Position numbers and translations under genes: made by a program | Assembly (NCBI RefSeq): GCF_042680125.1 | Contig: NZ_JBHTNY010000039.1 | DNA: 64,000 nt | Reading direction: 5' to 3' (one strand) | DNA from: Robinsoniella peoriensis | GTDB taxonomy: Bacteria; Bacillota; Clostridia; Lachnospirales; Lachnospiraceae | Shown: positions 51,178 to 59,781 of the stretch, in pieces | Numbering within the stretch: position 1 is the first letter of the stretch | Layout of the letters: every line of letters begins with the position of its first letter | The notes under the pieces: generated by a model | The model's database searches: none | Told to the model about the DNA's origin: nothing | The model's input: the letters and a program-made list of their open reading frames with translations, nothing else

Positions 51178-53313
51178 TTAAAAGCACTCACCGGGTTCCT
51201 GATCCGGCCATTCTGTTTTCACACATTTCAGGATCATTGCTGAAGTCCTGGACATGGTGACATTCACACTTCCCCTGCATATGTCATATACCAGCGGTTC
51301 CATCGTATATCCATTCTCATCTGTGAGAACTAAACGAAGCAGACGGTCAGCATTTCCGATATTCGCCTGCCATACAGGTATGGAAAACTCCTGCTGCCCA
51401 TCGCTGTTATTAAAAATAACAATCATCTGCTCATCTGCCGAAAACCTTCCATAGCTCAGGCAATGTCGTCTGCTGTCTAAAAACTTCAAAGATCCATGGG
51501 TTAACACCGGATTTTCTTTATGAATCTTAATCATGTCCTTATGGTATTGGATCAACTCCAGATCTTCCTGTCCCCATGGATAAGTTCTTCTGTTGTCCGG
51601 ATCCGTAAATCCACAGACACCCGCTTCATCTCCATAATAAATCGTCGGTGCTCCCGGCCAGGTCATCTGCATGACCACTGCTTCACGAAGCACAGCCTTA
51701 TTAATGAAATTCTCCGCAGCCTCATATCCCAGATTCGCCACACGGCCCACACAGTGGTTGGTACGGGTGAGGAAACGGGAATGGTCATGGTTAGACAGCT
51801 CATTCATGGCTACCTGAAGGGAAGGCGCCAGGAAATTAGACATATGGTGGGTCATCGCCCCCACAAAGTTCTCATGATTTCCCAGCATATCTTCACGGTA
51901 TTCATCACTATGCTTTTCCATGCCGGTAAAGAACCAGGTCATAGGCTCCATAAATGCATCATAATTCATGACCGTATCCCATTCATCGCCTTTCAGCCAC
52001 ATTCCTGCATCTCCGTAATGTTCCGCCAGGATCAGAGCGTCTGGATTTGCCTTCTTTACAACCTTTCGGAACTCCTTCCAGAACTTGTGGTTGTATTCAT
52101 TGCTGAATCCAAGGTCAGCCGCCACATCCAGGCGCCATCCATCCACATTAAAGGGCGGGGAAACCCATTTCCCGGCAATCCTCATGATATATTCATACAG
52201 TTTCTCAGATTCCTCGTAAGCAAGCTTAGGAAGGGTATCATGCCCCCACCAACCGTCATAATAAGCATTATAAGGCCACTCATGTTCATTGTTAAACTTA
52301 AAAAAGCTGCGGTAAGGACTGTCTTTATCAATATAAGCCCCTTTTTCATATCCCGGCTGGTTCTCATAGATCCGTTCCCGGTCAAGCCATTTATTAAAAG
52401 ATCCGCAATGGTTAAACACGCCATCCAGGATAATCTTCATCCCACGGTTGTGTACTTCCTCTACCAGCTTCGCAAAAAATGCATTGCTTGCCTCCAGGTT
52501 CTCTTTGTCGGTTACTCTCTTAATGTATTTTGTCGCATGTGTATTATCTTTATCCCAGGGTTCCAGCACCTGTCCCCCGTCACTTACAATTTTCCCATAA
52601 TGGGGATCAATATAATCGTAATCCTGTATATCATATTTATGGTTGGATGGCGAAACGAATATCGGGTTAAAATATATAACTTCCACGCCTAAGTCCTGTA
52701 AATAATCCAGCTTATCCATTACACCCTGAAGGTCTCCGCCGTAAAACTCCCGGATTCCCATATATGCAGGACGTTTGTTCCAGTCTTTCACACCGGAAGC
52801 ATGGTCTCCAATGTAAAAATATTCTCTGTCTTCCACATCATTGCTTTTATCCCCGTTATAAAAACGGTCCACCATGATCTGATACATAACTGCGCCTTTT
52901 GCCCAGTCAGGGGTCTTAAATCCAGGCACCAGAGCAAACGCATAGTACTCCTGCAAATTCCTGGATACACCTCTTTTATTATAAAAGCACCGAAACTTTC
53001 CGGTCTGTATTTCAAAATAATAGTGTAAAGGATTCTCTCCTACAGTAATTTCAATCTTATAATAGTCAAAATCCCCCAGGCTCTCTTCAAACTGCATTAT
53101 AAGCCTGTCTGCGCCACTGATAAAATACACGGCATCTACATTATTTTTCGCTGTTCTGAAGCGTATTGTTACCGTCTCATGGGGATCCGGTTCCATCGGC
53201 ATCACGTAATTCTCAGTTTCATCACTAAACAATGCTTCCATATCGAAAACAGGCCGCATCCGCATTACATACTGCCATGATCTCTGTATCCGTTCCAATT
53301 GATTACTATCCAT
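51178..53313 (-). CDS. GH13 alpha-glycosidase (neopullulanase / cyclomaltodextrinase type)
   Basis: A 711-residue enzyme with an N-terminal beta-sandwich (about 1-130) and the GH13 barrel from about 140 (AVMYQIMVDRFYNGD). The nucleophile Asp is in GWRLDVAADLG, the acid Glu in LILAEHYGD and the transition-state Asp in LSNHDHSRFL; DGVFNHCG is conserved region I. The layout fits neopullulanase/cyclomaltodextrinase-like enzymes. No signal peptide, so it acts on imported maltodextrins. The ATG at 53313 has AGGAG 7 bases upstream; an in-frame GTG six bases earlier is less likely. Confidence 0.92.
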   Translation of the reverse strand: MDSNQLERIQRSWQYVMRMRPVFDMEALFSDETENYVMPMEPDPHETVTIRFRTAKNNVDAVYFISGADRLIMQFEESLGDFDYYKIEITVGENPLHYYFEIQTGKFRCFYNKRGVSRNLQEYYAFALVPGFKTPDWAKGAVMYQIMVDRFYNGDKSNDVEDREYFYIGDHASGVKDWNKRPAYMGIREFYGGDLQGVMDKLDYLQDLGVEVIYFNPIFVSPSNHKYDIQDYDYIDPHYGKIVSDGGQVLEPWDKDNTHATKYIKRVTDKENLEASNAFFAKLVEEVHNRGMKIILDGVFNHCGSFNKWLDRERIYENQPGYEKGAYIDKDSPYRSFFKFNNEHEWPYNAYYDGWWGHDTLPKLAYEESEKLYEYIMRIAGKWVSPPFNVDGWRLDVAADLGFSNEYNHKFWKEFRKVVKKANPDALILAEHYGDAGMWLKGDEWDTVMNYDAFMEPMTWFFTGMEKHSDEYREDMLGNHENFVGAMTHHMSNFLAPSLQVAMNELSNHDHSRFLTRTNHCVGRVANLGYEAAENFINKAVLREAVVMQMTWPGAPTIYYGDEAGVCGFTDPDNRRTYPWGQEDLELIQYHKDMIKIHKENPVLTHGSLKFLDSRRHCLSYGRFSADEQMIVIFNNSDGQQEFSIPVWQANIGNADRLLRLVLTDENGYTMEPLVYDICRGSVNVTMSRTSAMILKCVKTEWPDQEPGECF

Positions 53314-53385
53314 GATCACACTCCTTAATCATATCCTGATTCCATTCTATATCATTCCTACAGTTACTACAAGCCTTATTTGCTG

Positions 53386-53411
53386 TCAGAGCCTGTTTTC
53401 AAACGCGCTCT
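53386..53411 (-). repeat. GCGTGT-type repeat, divergent copy
   Basis: On the minus strand AGAGCGCGTTTGAAAACAGG, then CTCTGACAGC, resembles the start of the repeat at 39701 (AGAGCGTGTT...CTGACA). Only about 30 bp match. Confidence 0.35.
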
Positions 53412-53425
53412 TATCCCAAAACAGT

Positions 53426-53458
53426 AAAAAAGACAGCCAGTAATCTGCTGTCTTTTTT
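53426..53458. terminator. Bidirectional hairpin terminator upstream of the GH13 gene
   Basis: AAAAAAGACAGC (53426-53437) pairs with GCTGTCTTTTTT (53447-53458), with a 9-nt loop. It probably ends the ftsH transcript. A 9-G run follows at 53509-53517. Confidence 0.85.
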
Positions 53459-53556
53459 GGAGAAGGTATTTCTTCTTATGGGGTGTAGCAAAAACTATAT
53501 AATGTATTGGGGGGGGGTTTTACGATGATTAGTATATCATCATTGTCCGAATAAGT

Positions 53557-53597
53557 GTGCACAAACTTCACAAATTTGCTTATCAATTTTTGTGCAC
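53557..53597 (-). other. Inverted repeat just after ftsH
   Basis: GTGCACAAA (53557-53565) and TTTGTGCAC (53589-53597) form a 9-bp stem with a 23-nt loop within 10 bases of the ftsH stop. Without a T-tract it is more likely a message-stabilising structure than a terminator. Confidence 0.5.
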
Positions 53598-53603
53598 TTT
53601 TCA

Positions 53604-55406
53604 CTAAAACAGTGCTTCGAACTCTTCCCGGCCAATTTTTTCCTTTTCAATCAACAGTTTTGCACACTTGTGAAGCACTTCAATATGCTCCTCAATCATA
53701 GAACGTGCCTTTGTATGGGCATCGTCAATAATCCTCTTCACCTCTTCATCGATGGTAGTTGCAATATGTTCACTGAATGCTCTGGTATGCGCCAGATCTC
53801 TGCCGATAAAAACTTCATCATCGTCACTGCCGTAATGGATCAGTCCTACCCGGTCAGACATTCCAAACTGGGTTACCATCGCCTTAGCAAGCTTGGTAGC
53901 CTGTTTGATATCCTGGGAAGCTCCCGTTGTAATATCGTTCAGGACCAGTTCCTCTGCCACACGTCCGCCCAGATCTACAATGATGTTCTGAAGCATCTGC
54001 CCTTTGGTATTGAACATCTCATCCTTTTCAGGCAGCGGCATCGTATAGCCAGCAGCACCGGTTCCGGTAGGTATGATGGATATGGTATGCACCGGACCCA
54101 CATCCGGAAGTAAGTGGAATAAAATTGCATGACCTGCTTCATGGTAAGCGGTAATCTTCTTCTCTTTTTCTGAAATAATACGGCTTTTCTTTTCCGCTCC
54201 GATACCGACCTTGATAAATGCACGGTTAATATCTTCCTGTTTAATATATCCTCTGTTATCCTTTGCTGCATAAATTGCTGCTTCATTCAACAGGTTCTCT
54301 AAATCTGCTCCGGTAAATCCTGCCGTGGTCTGTGCTATGGTTTCCAGATTTACATCATCCCCAAGGGGTTTGCCATTTGCATGAACCTTTAAGATCTCTT
54401 CCCGGCCTCTGATATCCGGTTTACCAACACCCACTTTACGGTCAAAACGTCCCGGCCTTAAAATTGCCGGATCCAGAATATCAACACGGTTCGTAGCTGA
54501 CATGACAATGATGCCTTCATTTACACCAAAACCATCCATTTCAACCAGCAGCTGGTTCAAAGTCTGCTCACGTTCATCGTGGCCGCCGCCCATTCCGGTT
54601 CCCCTTCTTCTGGCTACCGCATCAATCTCATCGATGAACACAATACAAGGCGCATTCTTCTTGGCCTCTCCAAACAGATCACGGACACGGGATGCACCGA
54701 CACCTACAAACATTTCCACAAAATCAGAACCGGAAATACTAAAGAACGGTACTCCTGCTTCTCCTGCCACTGCTTTCGCCAGGAGGGTTTTACCTGTTCC
54801 CGGAGGTCCAACCAGCAGTACACCTTTTGGTATTCTGGCGCCTACCTGAAGATATTTCTTTGGCTCCTTTAAGAAATCAACGATTTCCTGAAGGTCTTCT
54901 TTTTCCTCCTGCAGGCCTGCAACGTCTTTAAAGGTTACACGCTTGCTATCCGGAGTGGTAAGGGTTGCTCGGCTCTTTCCAAAATTCATCATTTTATTAT
55001 TCCCGCCGGATGCCTGACGATTCATCATACTAAATAAGAATATCATCATAACCCCCATCAACAGTACCGGGAAAATGGTTGTCATAAACATACTTTCTTT
55101 CGGAATATCAAATAAAACGGTTGGAACATTTTTTTCTGCAAGCTGAGCCTGGGACTCTTTTACGTCCGACACATTCAGCTTCTTGGTCGTTCCATCTTTT
55201 AAATATACATATAACTGTCCTGTTGGCACCTGGCTGTTCTGATGAATCTCTACTTTCACCACATTACCGCTGTCCAGCGCTGTGGAATATTCCTGAAGGC
55301 TGTACGTCTCCTGCATGGATAATCCGCCCCGCAGCATCATAAATGCTGCAACCACGAGCACGGCAATTACAATGTAGATGCCCCAATTTCTTGAACTCTT
55401 ATTCAA
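53604..55406 (-). CDS. ftsH: ATP-dependent zinc metalloprotease FtsH
   Basis: A membrane-anchored AAA+ protease: two N-terminal transmembrane helices around an extracytoplasmic domain (about 8-135), Walker A GPPGTGKT, Walker B CIVFIDEIDAV, second-region motif RPGRFDR, and the zinc site HEAGH with a later Asp ligand. It degrades misfolded membrane proteins and short-lived regulators. The TTG at 55406 (NKSSRNWG next) is preceded by AGAGGAG; the in-frame ATG at 55448 has no such site and would give 614 residues, so the start is uncertain. Follows hpt as in Bacillus. Confidence 0.95.
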   Translation of the reverse strand: MNKSSRNWGIYIVIAVLVVAAFMMLRGGLSMQETYSLQEYSTALDSGNVVKVEIHQNSQVPTGQLYVYLKDGTTKKLNVSDVKESQAQLAEKNVPTVLFDIPKESMFMTTIFPVLLMGVMMIFLFSMMNRQASGGNNKMMNFGKSRATLTTPDSKRVTFKDVAGLQEEKEDLQEIVDFLKEPKKYLQVGARIPKGVLLVGPPGTGKTLLAKAVAGEAGVPFFSISGSDFVEMFVGVGASRVRDLFGEAKKNAPCIVFIDEIDAVARRRGTGMGGGHDEREQTLNQLLVEMDGFGVNEGIIVMSATNRVDILDPAILRPGRFDRKVGVGKPDIRGREEILKVHANGKPLGDDVNLETIAQTTAGFTGADLENLLNEAAIYAAKDNRGYIKQEDINRAFIKVGIGAEKKSRIISEKEKKITAYHEAGHAILFHLLPDVGPVHTISIIPTGTGAAGYTMPLPEKDEMFNTKGQMLQNIIVDLGGRVAEELVLNDITTGASQDIKQATKLAKAMVTQFGMSDRVGLIHYGSDDDEVFIGRDLAHTRAFSEHIATTIDEEVKRIIDDAHTKARSMIEEHIEVLHKCAKLLIEKEKIGREEFEALF

Positions 55407-55494
55407 TGCCTTAAATCTCCTCTCTGTAATTCTCTGGTAGTACTTCATTGCGTAATAATGTACTAATATAACACCACGTAAGCTTCTGCGACAA

Positions 55495-56016
55495 TTACAG
55501 CTCCACTACTCCGATATATGGAAGATTACGGTATTTCTGCGCATAGTCAAGACCAAAACCTACAACAAATTCATCTGGAATATTGAATCCCACATAATCC
55601 ACTTTTACATCTGTAACACGTCGTTCCGGCTTATCAAGCAGCGTACAGATTGTCATACTGCTCGGTTTTCTTTCTTTCAGGATCTGTGCCAACCGGCTTA
55701 ATGTTCTTCCCGAATCAATAATGTCTTCGATAATAATAATATCTTTATCCTCAACGGATTCATCCAGATCTTTTTTAATCTTAACTTCCCCGCTGGACTC
55801 TGTACCTGCCCCATAACTTCCCACCGACAGGAAATCCATTGTCACCGGTACAGTAATTCTCTTAGCCAGTTCACAGGTAAAAAATACACTGCCCTTTAAT
55901 ACACAGATCAAATGCACTTTCTTACCGGCATATTCTTCACTGATCTTTTCACCCAGTTCTCTTACTCTTTTGTTTACCTCTTCTTCCGGTATTAACACAC
56001 GGATCTTATCTTCCAT
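55495..56016 (-). CDS. hpt: Hypoxanthine phosphoribosyltransferase
   Basis: A 173-residue purine-salvage enzyme that attaches hypoxanthine or guanine to PRPP. The PRPP motif is IIIIEDIIDSGRTL and the substrate loop is LKGSVFF near 40. The C-terminal FVVGFGLDYAQKYRNLPYIG is typical. Its start shares one base with the tilS stop, and AGGAGG precedes it. The tilS-hpt-ftsH order is conserved in Firmicutes. Confidence 0.96.
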   Translation of the reverse strand: MEDKIRVLIPEEEVNKRVRELGEKISEEYAGKKVHLICVLKGSVFFTCELAKRITVPVTMDFLSVGSYGAGTESSGEVKIKKDLDESVEDKDIIIIEDIIDSGRTLSRLAQILKERKPSSMTICTLLDKPERRVTDVKVDYVGFNIPDEFVVGFGLDYAQKYRNLPYIGVVEL

Positions 56017-57410
56017 TAGTCTGCCTCCTGCTCCACTTGTATCTTTAATAAAATTTTTGTATCTTCTGTAACTTTATATGCCTCACTGATGCGATATCCC
56101 ACAATCCACATGATATGGGGGCCATCCGCCAGGAGTAAGATCCGGTCTCTCTCATCCTGGGGAATTTTCTCATCAATAAAATAAGACTTTAATTTCTTTT
56201 TACCGCCCTCCCGGTTTGTGATAAAATAATCCCCGCTTCGGCGGCTGCGTAAAGAAACTGCATTGTATATTTTATCATAATCCAGCCATTTCGTATATGC
56301 TTTTTCTTTAATATTTTGGTTTTCATATATTTCCGTGGTAAAAATTACCCGCTTTCCACCGATAACGTAAGTTCCGGGCACCTGAACCTGCAATTCCTGC
56401 TCCTGAAAACCCATGTACGCCTTTTCCACAGGCTTTTCTTCTTCATTGGCAATGCAGATCTGGCCGGGAAGACGTTTCGCCCGATACCCGCCCGGCAGCT
56501 GAATCATTCTCCCTGACTGCAGATCCGGCAGTTTCATCAGATTATCGATATGGACACTTCCTATATCCCGGAGTCCGCATCCGATCTCTTTTAAACAGAA
56601 CCGGCAGAGGTATTCTCTTATCACCTCCGGCTTTTGGGAAAAAATCGCCGTATCAATTAAGGCTTTCCCGTCTGAAATGCAGATACAGTCTTTTGCCTCC
56701 CGCCTGGAAGCCTCTTCCATATACGCTTCTATCTTCTGCAAATGCTGCCCCGTTTCTGCAATATGGGCAGTTGCTGCCCCATTTAATTCCTTTTCCAGAT
56801 AAGGAAGGACATGGAGACGCAGCTTATTTCTGGTATAATCATCGGACAGATTCGTAATATCTGTCCGGTACGCTATCTTTCTTTCTGTGAGATACGACTC
56901 AATTTCGGCTCTGGATGTATCTAGAAGCGGCCGTATAATGCAATCCCGCACCGGTCTGGTTCCGCACAGCCCCCTGAGACCGCTTCCACGTACCAGATTC
57001 CACAATATTGTCTCTGCCTGGTCATTTGCATTATGGGCAACCGCAATCTTATTGCCATTAAGGCGTTCCATGGCATCCGCAAATGCCTCGTATCTAGCCT
57101 CCCTGCCTGCCTCTTCTACAGATATTTTCTTATCCCGTGCTGCTTTTACCACATCCACGGAATATAAATAAAAAGGAATCCCTTTCTCTTTACAAAGGTT
57201 ATCCACAAAGTCTGCATCATCCAGACTGTCTTGTCCACGAATTCCATGTTCAATGTGGACAACTTGTATAGAAAAAGGAATTTTCTTTCTTACCTCCAGC
57301 AGCACAAAAAGCAGGCATACCGAATCAGCTCCTCCGGATACGCCCACTATAACACTGTCATTTTCTTCAATCATTTTATATTTCTGTATATATTGGAACA
57401 CTTTCTGCAT
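56016..57410 (-). CDS. tilS: tRNA(Ile)-lysidine synthase
   Basis: A 464-residue enzyme converting C34 of the CAU-anticodon tRNA-Ile to lysidine. The PP-loop ATPase motif is VGVSGGADSVCLL at about 23-35, HNANDQAETILWNLVRGSG is the family signature near 135, and the C-terminal TilS domain (about 375-455) has WLDYDKIYNAVSLRSRRSGD. The site GGGGGAG precedes the start. First gene of the tilS-hpt-ftsH run; the 167-base gap upstream separates it from spoIIE. Confidence 0.96.
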   Translation of the reverse strand: MQKVFQYIQKYKMIEENDSVIVGVSGGADSVCLLFVLLEVRKKIPFSIQVVHIEHGIRGQDSLDDADFVDNLCKEKGIPFYLYSVDVVKAARDKKISVEEAGREARYEAFADAMERLNGNKIAVAHNANDQAETILWNLVRGSGLRGLCGTRPVRDCIIRPLLDTSRAEIESYLTERKIAYRTDITNLSDDYTRNKLRLHVLPYLEKELNGAATAHIAETGQHLQKIEAYMEEASRREAKDCICISDGKALIDTAIFSQKPEVIREYLCRFCLKEIGCGLRDIGSVHIDNLMKLPDLQSGRMIQLPGGYRAKRLPGQICIANEEEKPVEKAYMGFQEQELQVQVPGTYVIGGKRVIFTTEIYENQNIKEKAYTKWLDYDKIYNAVSLRSRRSGDYFITNREGGKKKLKSYFIDEKIPQDERDRILLLADGPHIMWIVGYRISEAYKVTEDTKILLKIQVEQEAD

Positions 57411-57439
57411 GCATCTCCCCCTGAATATTACAAGCCAGC

Positions 57440-57475
57440 TTACGCAATGCTGTACTGGTAGTTTGAAAGCACTCT
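57440..57475. repeat. TTACGCAATGCTGTAC hairpin-type repeat
   Basis: TTACGCAATGCTGTAC at 57440-57455 is identical to 21180-21195 inside the terminator at 21146-21203. It sits in a degenerate palindrome and is followed by a GTTTGAAAG/CTTTCAAAC hairpin, between spoIIE and tilS. Confidence 0.5.
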
Positions 57476-57577
57476 TCTTTCAAACCTGGCTCTCCCGTAT
57501 TTTTATGCCGGATTTCTGATACTTCCGACTATATAACTACTAATATAAAGAATACTTATGGAAAATGCAAGCATCAA

Positions 57578-59065
57578 TTACTTTTTCCAGACTCCTCCCA
57601 CCAGTACTGTCATATCATCCATTGCCCTGCAGTTCTGATAAATAAGTACTCTTTCCAGAAGTGCTTTGGCAAATTCCCTGGCATTCGTTGTCTGAATCTC
57701 CATAATCAGCTCCTTCATCACCTCTTCCGCATTTTTAGGCGGCAGCGCATCCAGCACCCCGTCGGATATCATAATAATAAAATCTCCTGAAGTTAACTTT
57801 TTACTGGTGCAGTCAAAATCAACCGTCTGCAGCATCCCCACGGGCAGGCTTGTACTTGTGACCGCCTCAACCCAGTTATTCCGCTTAAAGAAAGTAGTGG
57901 AGGCTCCGATCTTCATCAGTTCGCAGCTTCCATTGTAAAGATCAATGGCGCATAGGTCGATGGTAGAAAACATCTGCATTCCCCCCTGCAGCACCAGCGC
58001 TGAGTTGATCATCCTGACCGCTGTTTCCTTATTGAAGCCTGCGTCCAGAAATTGTTCCAGCAGTTCAATGACTTTTTCACTTTCTTTACATGCACCGATG
58101 CCGGAACCCATCCCATCAGAGAGGCTCATGATCATCTGACCATTATCCCTGCTTAAGAAACCAAAATTGTCACCGGAAATCATTTCCCCATCTCTGGTTA
58201 CCCTGGCCACACCATTTAAGACACTGAATTTGGTATCCGATACAAAAAGTACCGTACTGTACTCCCGGTTTATCATCATCCGGGAATCTTTAGCCGGTAC
58301 CATAGGGCTTTTACAAATCTCACTGAGAACAATACCAATTTCTTTGGTAGAGACGCATCTCCCTTTCATAGACCTCATTGTCATAAATATCTGCTGCCTG
58401 TCCTGATCCTGCGGAAGCACCCATAAGTCCTTTACCACCACAAACCGCAGCCTCAGGCGCATCTTAACCTTTTCTCTGAAATCCTCATCCACATTTTTTA
58501 CATCATAGACATTATCGGAAATCTTGCGTACAATATCAGCAGTTTCATGGAGCTGCTCCGCAACAGCGGATCTGTTTTCCAATAGGCGGTTGCTCCACAG
58601 CAGGTTTAGCTTAGCCCTTGAAAATACTTGTACCATTTCTTCCAGAAAAGTTCTTCCATGGATGCAGTACTCAATGAATTCCACCTGCTTGTCCGCACTG
58701 ATCTCTTCCCCTTCTTCTTCTATCGCTGAAAGGATGTCATAGACCCTGCGGTAGGTATTGTAATGTTCCTTCTCCCAGCAGTTGCTGCACATGGCGCACT
58801 GGCTGCATATCCGGTCCTGTACTTCATGAAAAATTTCTTTCACATCACCCTGTGACAGACGTTCCTTCTGACAAGGCATACTGTGGAATGTATTTGCAAG
58901 ATCCTGAAAAGAATCTGCTATCTTTCCAATCATTTCCTTACCCGGTCCGTTTACAAACTCTGTCGCCGGTTCGCCTTTTTCTTTTTCTCTCACGAGCAGC
59001 TTTAACAAATCCCATAGTATCCATAAGACACTTACTACGAGAACAGCTATGATGAAATCCCCCAT
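57578..59065 (-). CDS. spoIIE: SpoIIE-type PP2C phosphatase with a single transmembrane helix
   Basis: A 495-residue protein: one N-terminal transmembrane segment (about 4-24), a regulatory region with a cysteine cluster CSQCAMCSNCW (about 86-96) as in SpoIIE, and a C-terminal PP2C phosphatase domain (about 275-494; MSLSDGMGSGIGACKES, IMISDGVLDALP, MDDMTVLV). In Bacillus, SpoIIE dephosphorylates SpoIIAA and so activates sigma-F in the forespore. B. subtilis SpoIIE is over 800 residues with ten transmembrane helices; this one has lost that domain. Gene order (divIC-tRNA-spoIIE-tilS) supports the assignment. Confidence 0.88.
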   Translation of the reverse strand: MGDFIIAVLVVSVLWILWDLLKLLVREKEKGEPATEFVNGPGKEMIGKIADSFQDLANTFHSMPCQKERLSQGDVKEIFHEVQDRICSQCAMCSNCWEKEHYNTYRRVYDILSAIEEEGEEISADKQVEFIEYCIHGRTFLEEMVQVFSRAKLNLLWSNRLLENRSAVAEQLHETADIVRKISDNVYDVKNVDEDFREKVKMRLRLRFVVVKDLWVLPQDQDRQQIFMTMRSMKGRCVSTKEIGIVLSEICKSPMVPAKDSRMMINREYSTVLFVSDTKFSVLNGVARVTRDGEMISGDNFGFLSRDNGQMIMSLSDGMGSGIGACKESEKVIELLEQFLDAGFNKETAVRMINSALVLQGGMQMFSTIDLCAIDLYNGSCELMKIGASTTFFKRNNWVEAVTSTSLPVGMLQTVDFDCTSKKLTSGDFIIMISDGVLDALPPKNAEEVMKELIMEIQTTNAREFAKALLERVLIYQNCRAMDDMTVLVGGVWKK

Positions 59066-59102
59066 GTTCTTAACCTCCCTGAAATTCTGCTCTTAAGGTG
59101 GT

Positions 59103-59135
59103 ATTATAGACCGGGGCAAGAAAAATATTTGTCAA
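59103..59135 (-). promoter_or_regulatory. spoIIE promoter with a 21-bp spacer and near-0A boxes
   Basis: Minus-strand TTGACA (59130-59135) and TATAAT (59103-59108) are separated by 21 bp rather than 17. In B. subtilis, Spo0A-activated sigma-A promoters such as spoIIG and spoIIE have this long spacing. TGTCAAA at 59130-59136 (plus) and 59162-59168 (minus) each differ by one base from the 0A box TGTCGAA. Confidence 0.65.
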
Positions 59136-59179
59136 AAACAAGGATCAAAAACAAGGAATCTTTTGACAAAATGCGCGCA

Positions 59180-59227
59180 GGCAACGAGCCAAATGAACCC
59201 GCAGGCTCGTACATCTGGCTCGTTGCC
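59180..59227. repeat. Palindromic element upstream of spoIIE
   Basis: GGCAACGAGCC (59180-59190) and GGCTCGTTGCC (59217-59227) form a perfect 11-bp stem. The loop contains GCAGGCTCG, which partly copies the arm and allows a second folding. The flanks are GC-rich, unlike their surroundings. Confidence 0.65.
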
Positions 59228-59247
59228 CGCGACTAAAACGTATATAC

Positions 59248-59278
59248 AAAAAAGGCACTATGGATAAACCATAATGCC
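59248..59278 (-). terminator. Terminator of the tRNA-Met transcript
   Basis: GGCATTATGG-TTTAT-CCATAGTGCC on the minus strand forms a 10-bp stem with one wobble and is followed by six T residues, 10 bases after the tRNA. Confidence 0.9.
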
Positions 59279-59287
59279 TGATTTCAG

Positions 59288-59361
59288 TAGCGGAAGGGAG
59301 ATTTGAACTCTCGACACCACGGGTATGAACCGTGTGCTCTAGCCAACTGAGCTATTCCGCC
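59288..59361 (-). tRNA. tRNA-Met (anticodon CAU)
   Basis: A 74-nt minus-strand cloverleaf: acceptor GGCGGAA/TTCCGCT, D stem GCTC/GAGC, anticodon arm CACGG-TTCATAC-CCGTG with anticodon CAT, and T loop TTCAAAT. The CCA end is not encoded. One T-stem pair is an A-C mismatch. Elongator Met is assumed; a lysidine-type tRNA-Ile2 also has CAT, but the position next to spoIIE matches the methionine tRNA of B. subtilis. Confidence 0.9.
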
Positions 59362-59481
59362 ACAACGATACCCATTATATCGATTTCTTTCCCATTTGTC
59401 AACTGATTTTTGGAAATTTTTTTAATTTTCGAGTAAATTCGTTAAATACGTTCCATAAGACTCAATTCAAGGCTTCCCCTT

Positions 59482-59781
59482 CTATTCATCTTCCTTGAAA
59501 AGTATCTCATCTTTGTACACTAATCCCAGCTTGTCCCTGGCTACCTTTTCTGCATATTCTTTCGTCTGCATATAAGCCTTCATGTCTTCAATATCTTTCG
59601 CACGCTGCTCCTCTGCCTCAAGCTGCGTCTGGAGCTGTGCTTCCTGTGCTGTATATATGGCATTTTTCTGCTTTATAGTATTACTTTGAACAAACAGTGT
59701 CACCAAAAGAACAAGCACCACCGCTGAGATGCAAACCATACCCCGGCGGTTGCTGCCTCTATCTCTTCTTTTTTTGCGCAT
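59482..59781 (-). CDS. divIC: DivIC/FtsB-type septum formation protein
   Basis: A 99-residue bitopic protein: basic N-terminus, one transmembrane helix (about 15-32), then a coiled coil (about 36-70, KQKNAIYTAQEAQLQTQLEA) and the ARDKLGLV.KDEI end typical of DivIC. It joins the FtsL/DivIB division complex. It overlaps yabQ by 23 bases and lies in the conserved yabP-yabQ-divIC order. Confidence 0.9.
   Translation of the reverse strand: MRKKRRDRGSNRRGMVCISAVVLVLLVTLFVQSNTIKQKNAIYTAQEAQLQTQLEAEEQRAKDIEDMKAYMQTKEYAEKVARDKLGLVYKDEILFKEDE

Noticed and set aside
51520..52692. A 390-codon open frame on the plus strand
   Set aside because: It lies wholly antisense to the GH13 catalytic domain, has no ribosome-binding site, and its translation shows no family motifs.
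53509..53517. A nine-G run (and an eight-G run at 18411-18418) as phase-variable tracts
   Set aside because: Neither lies in a coding frame or within a promoter spacer, so slippage would have no evident effect; assembly length error is also possible.
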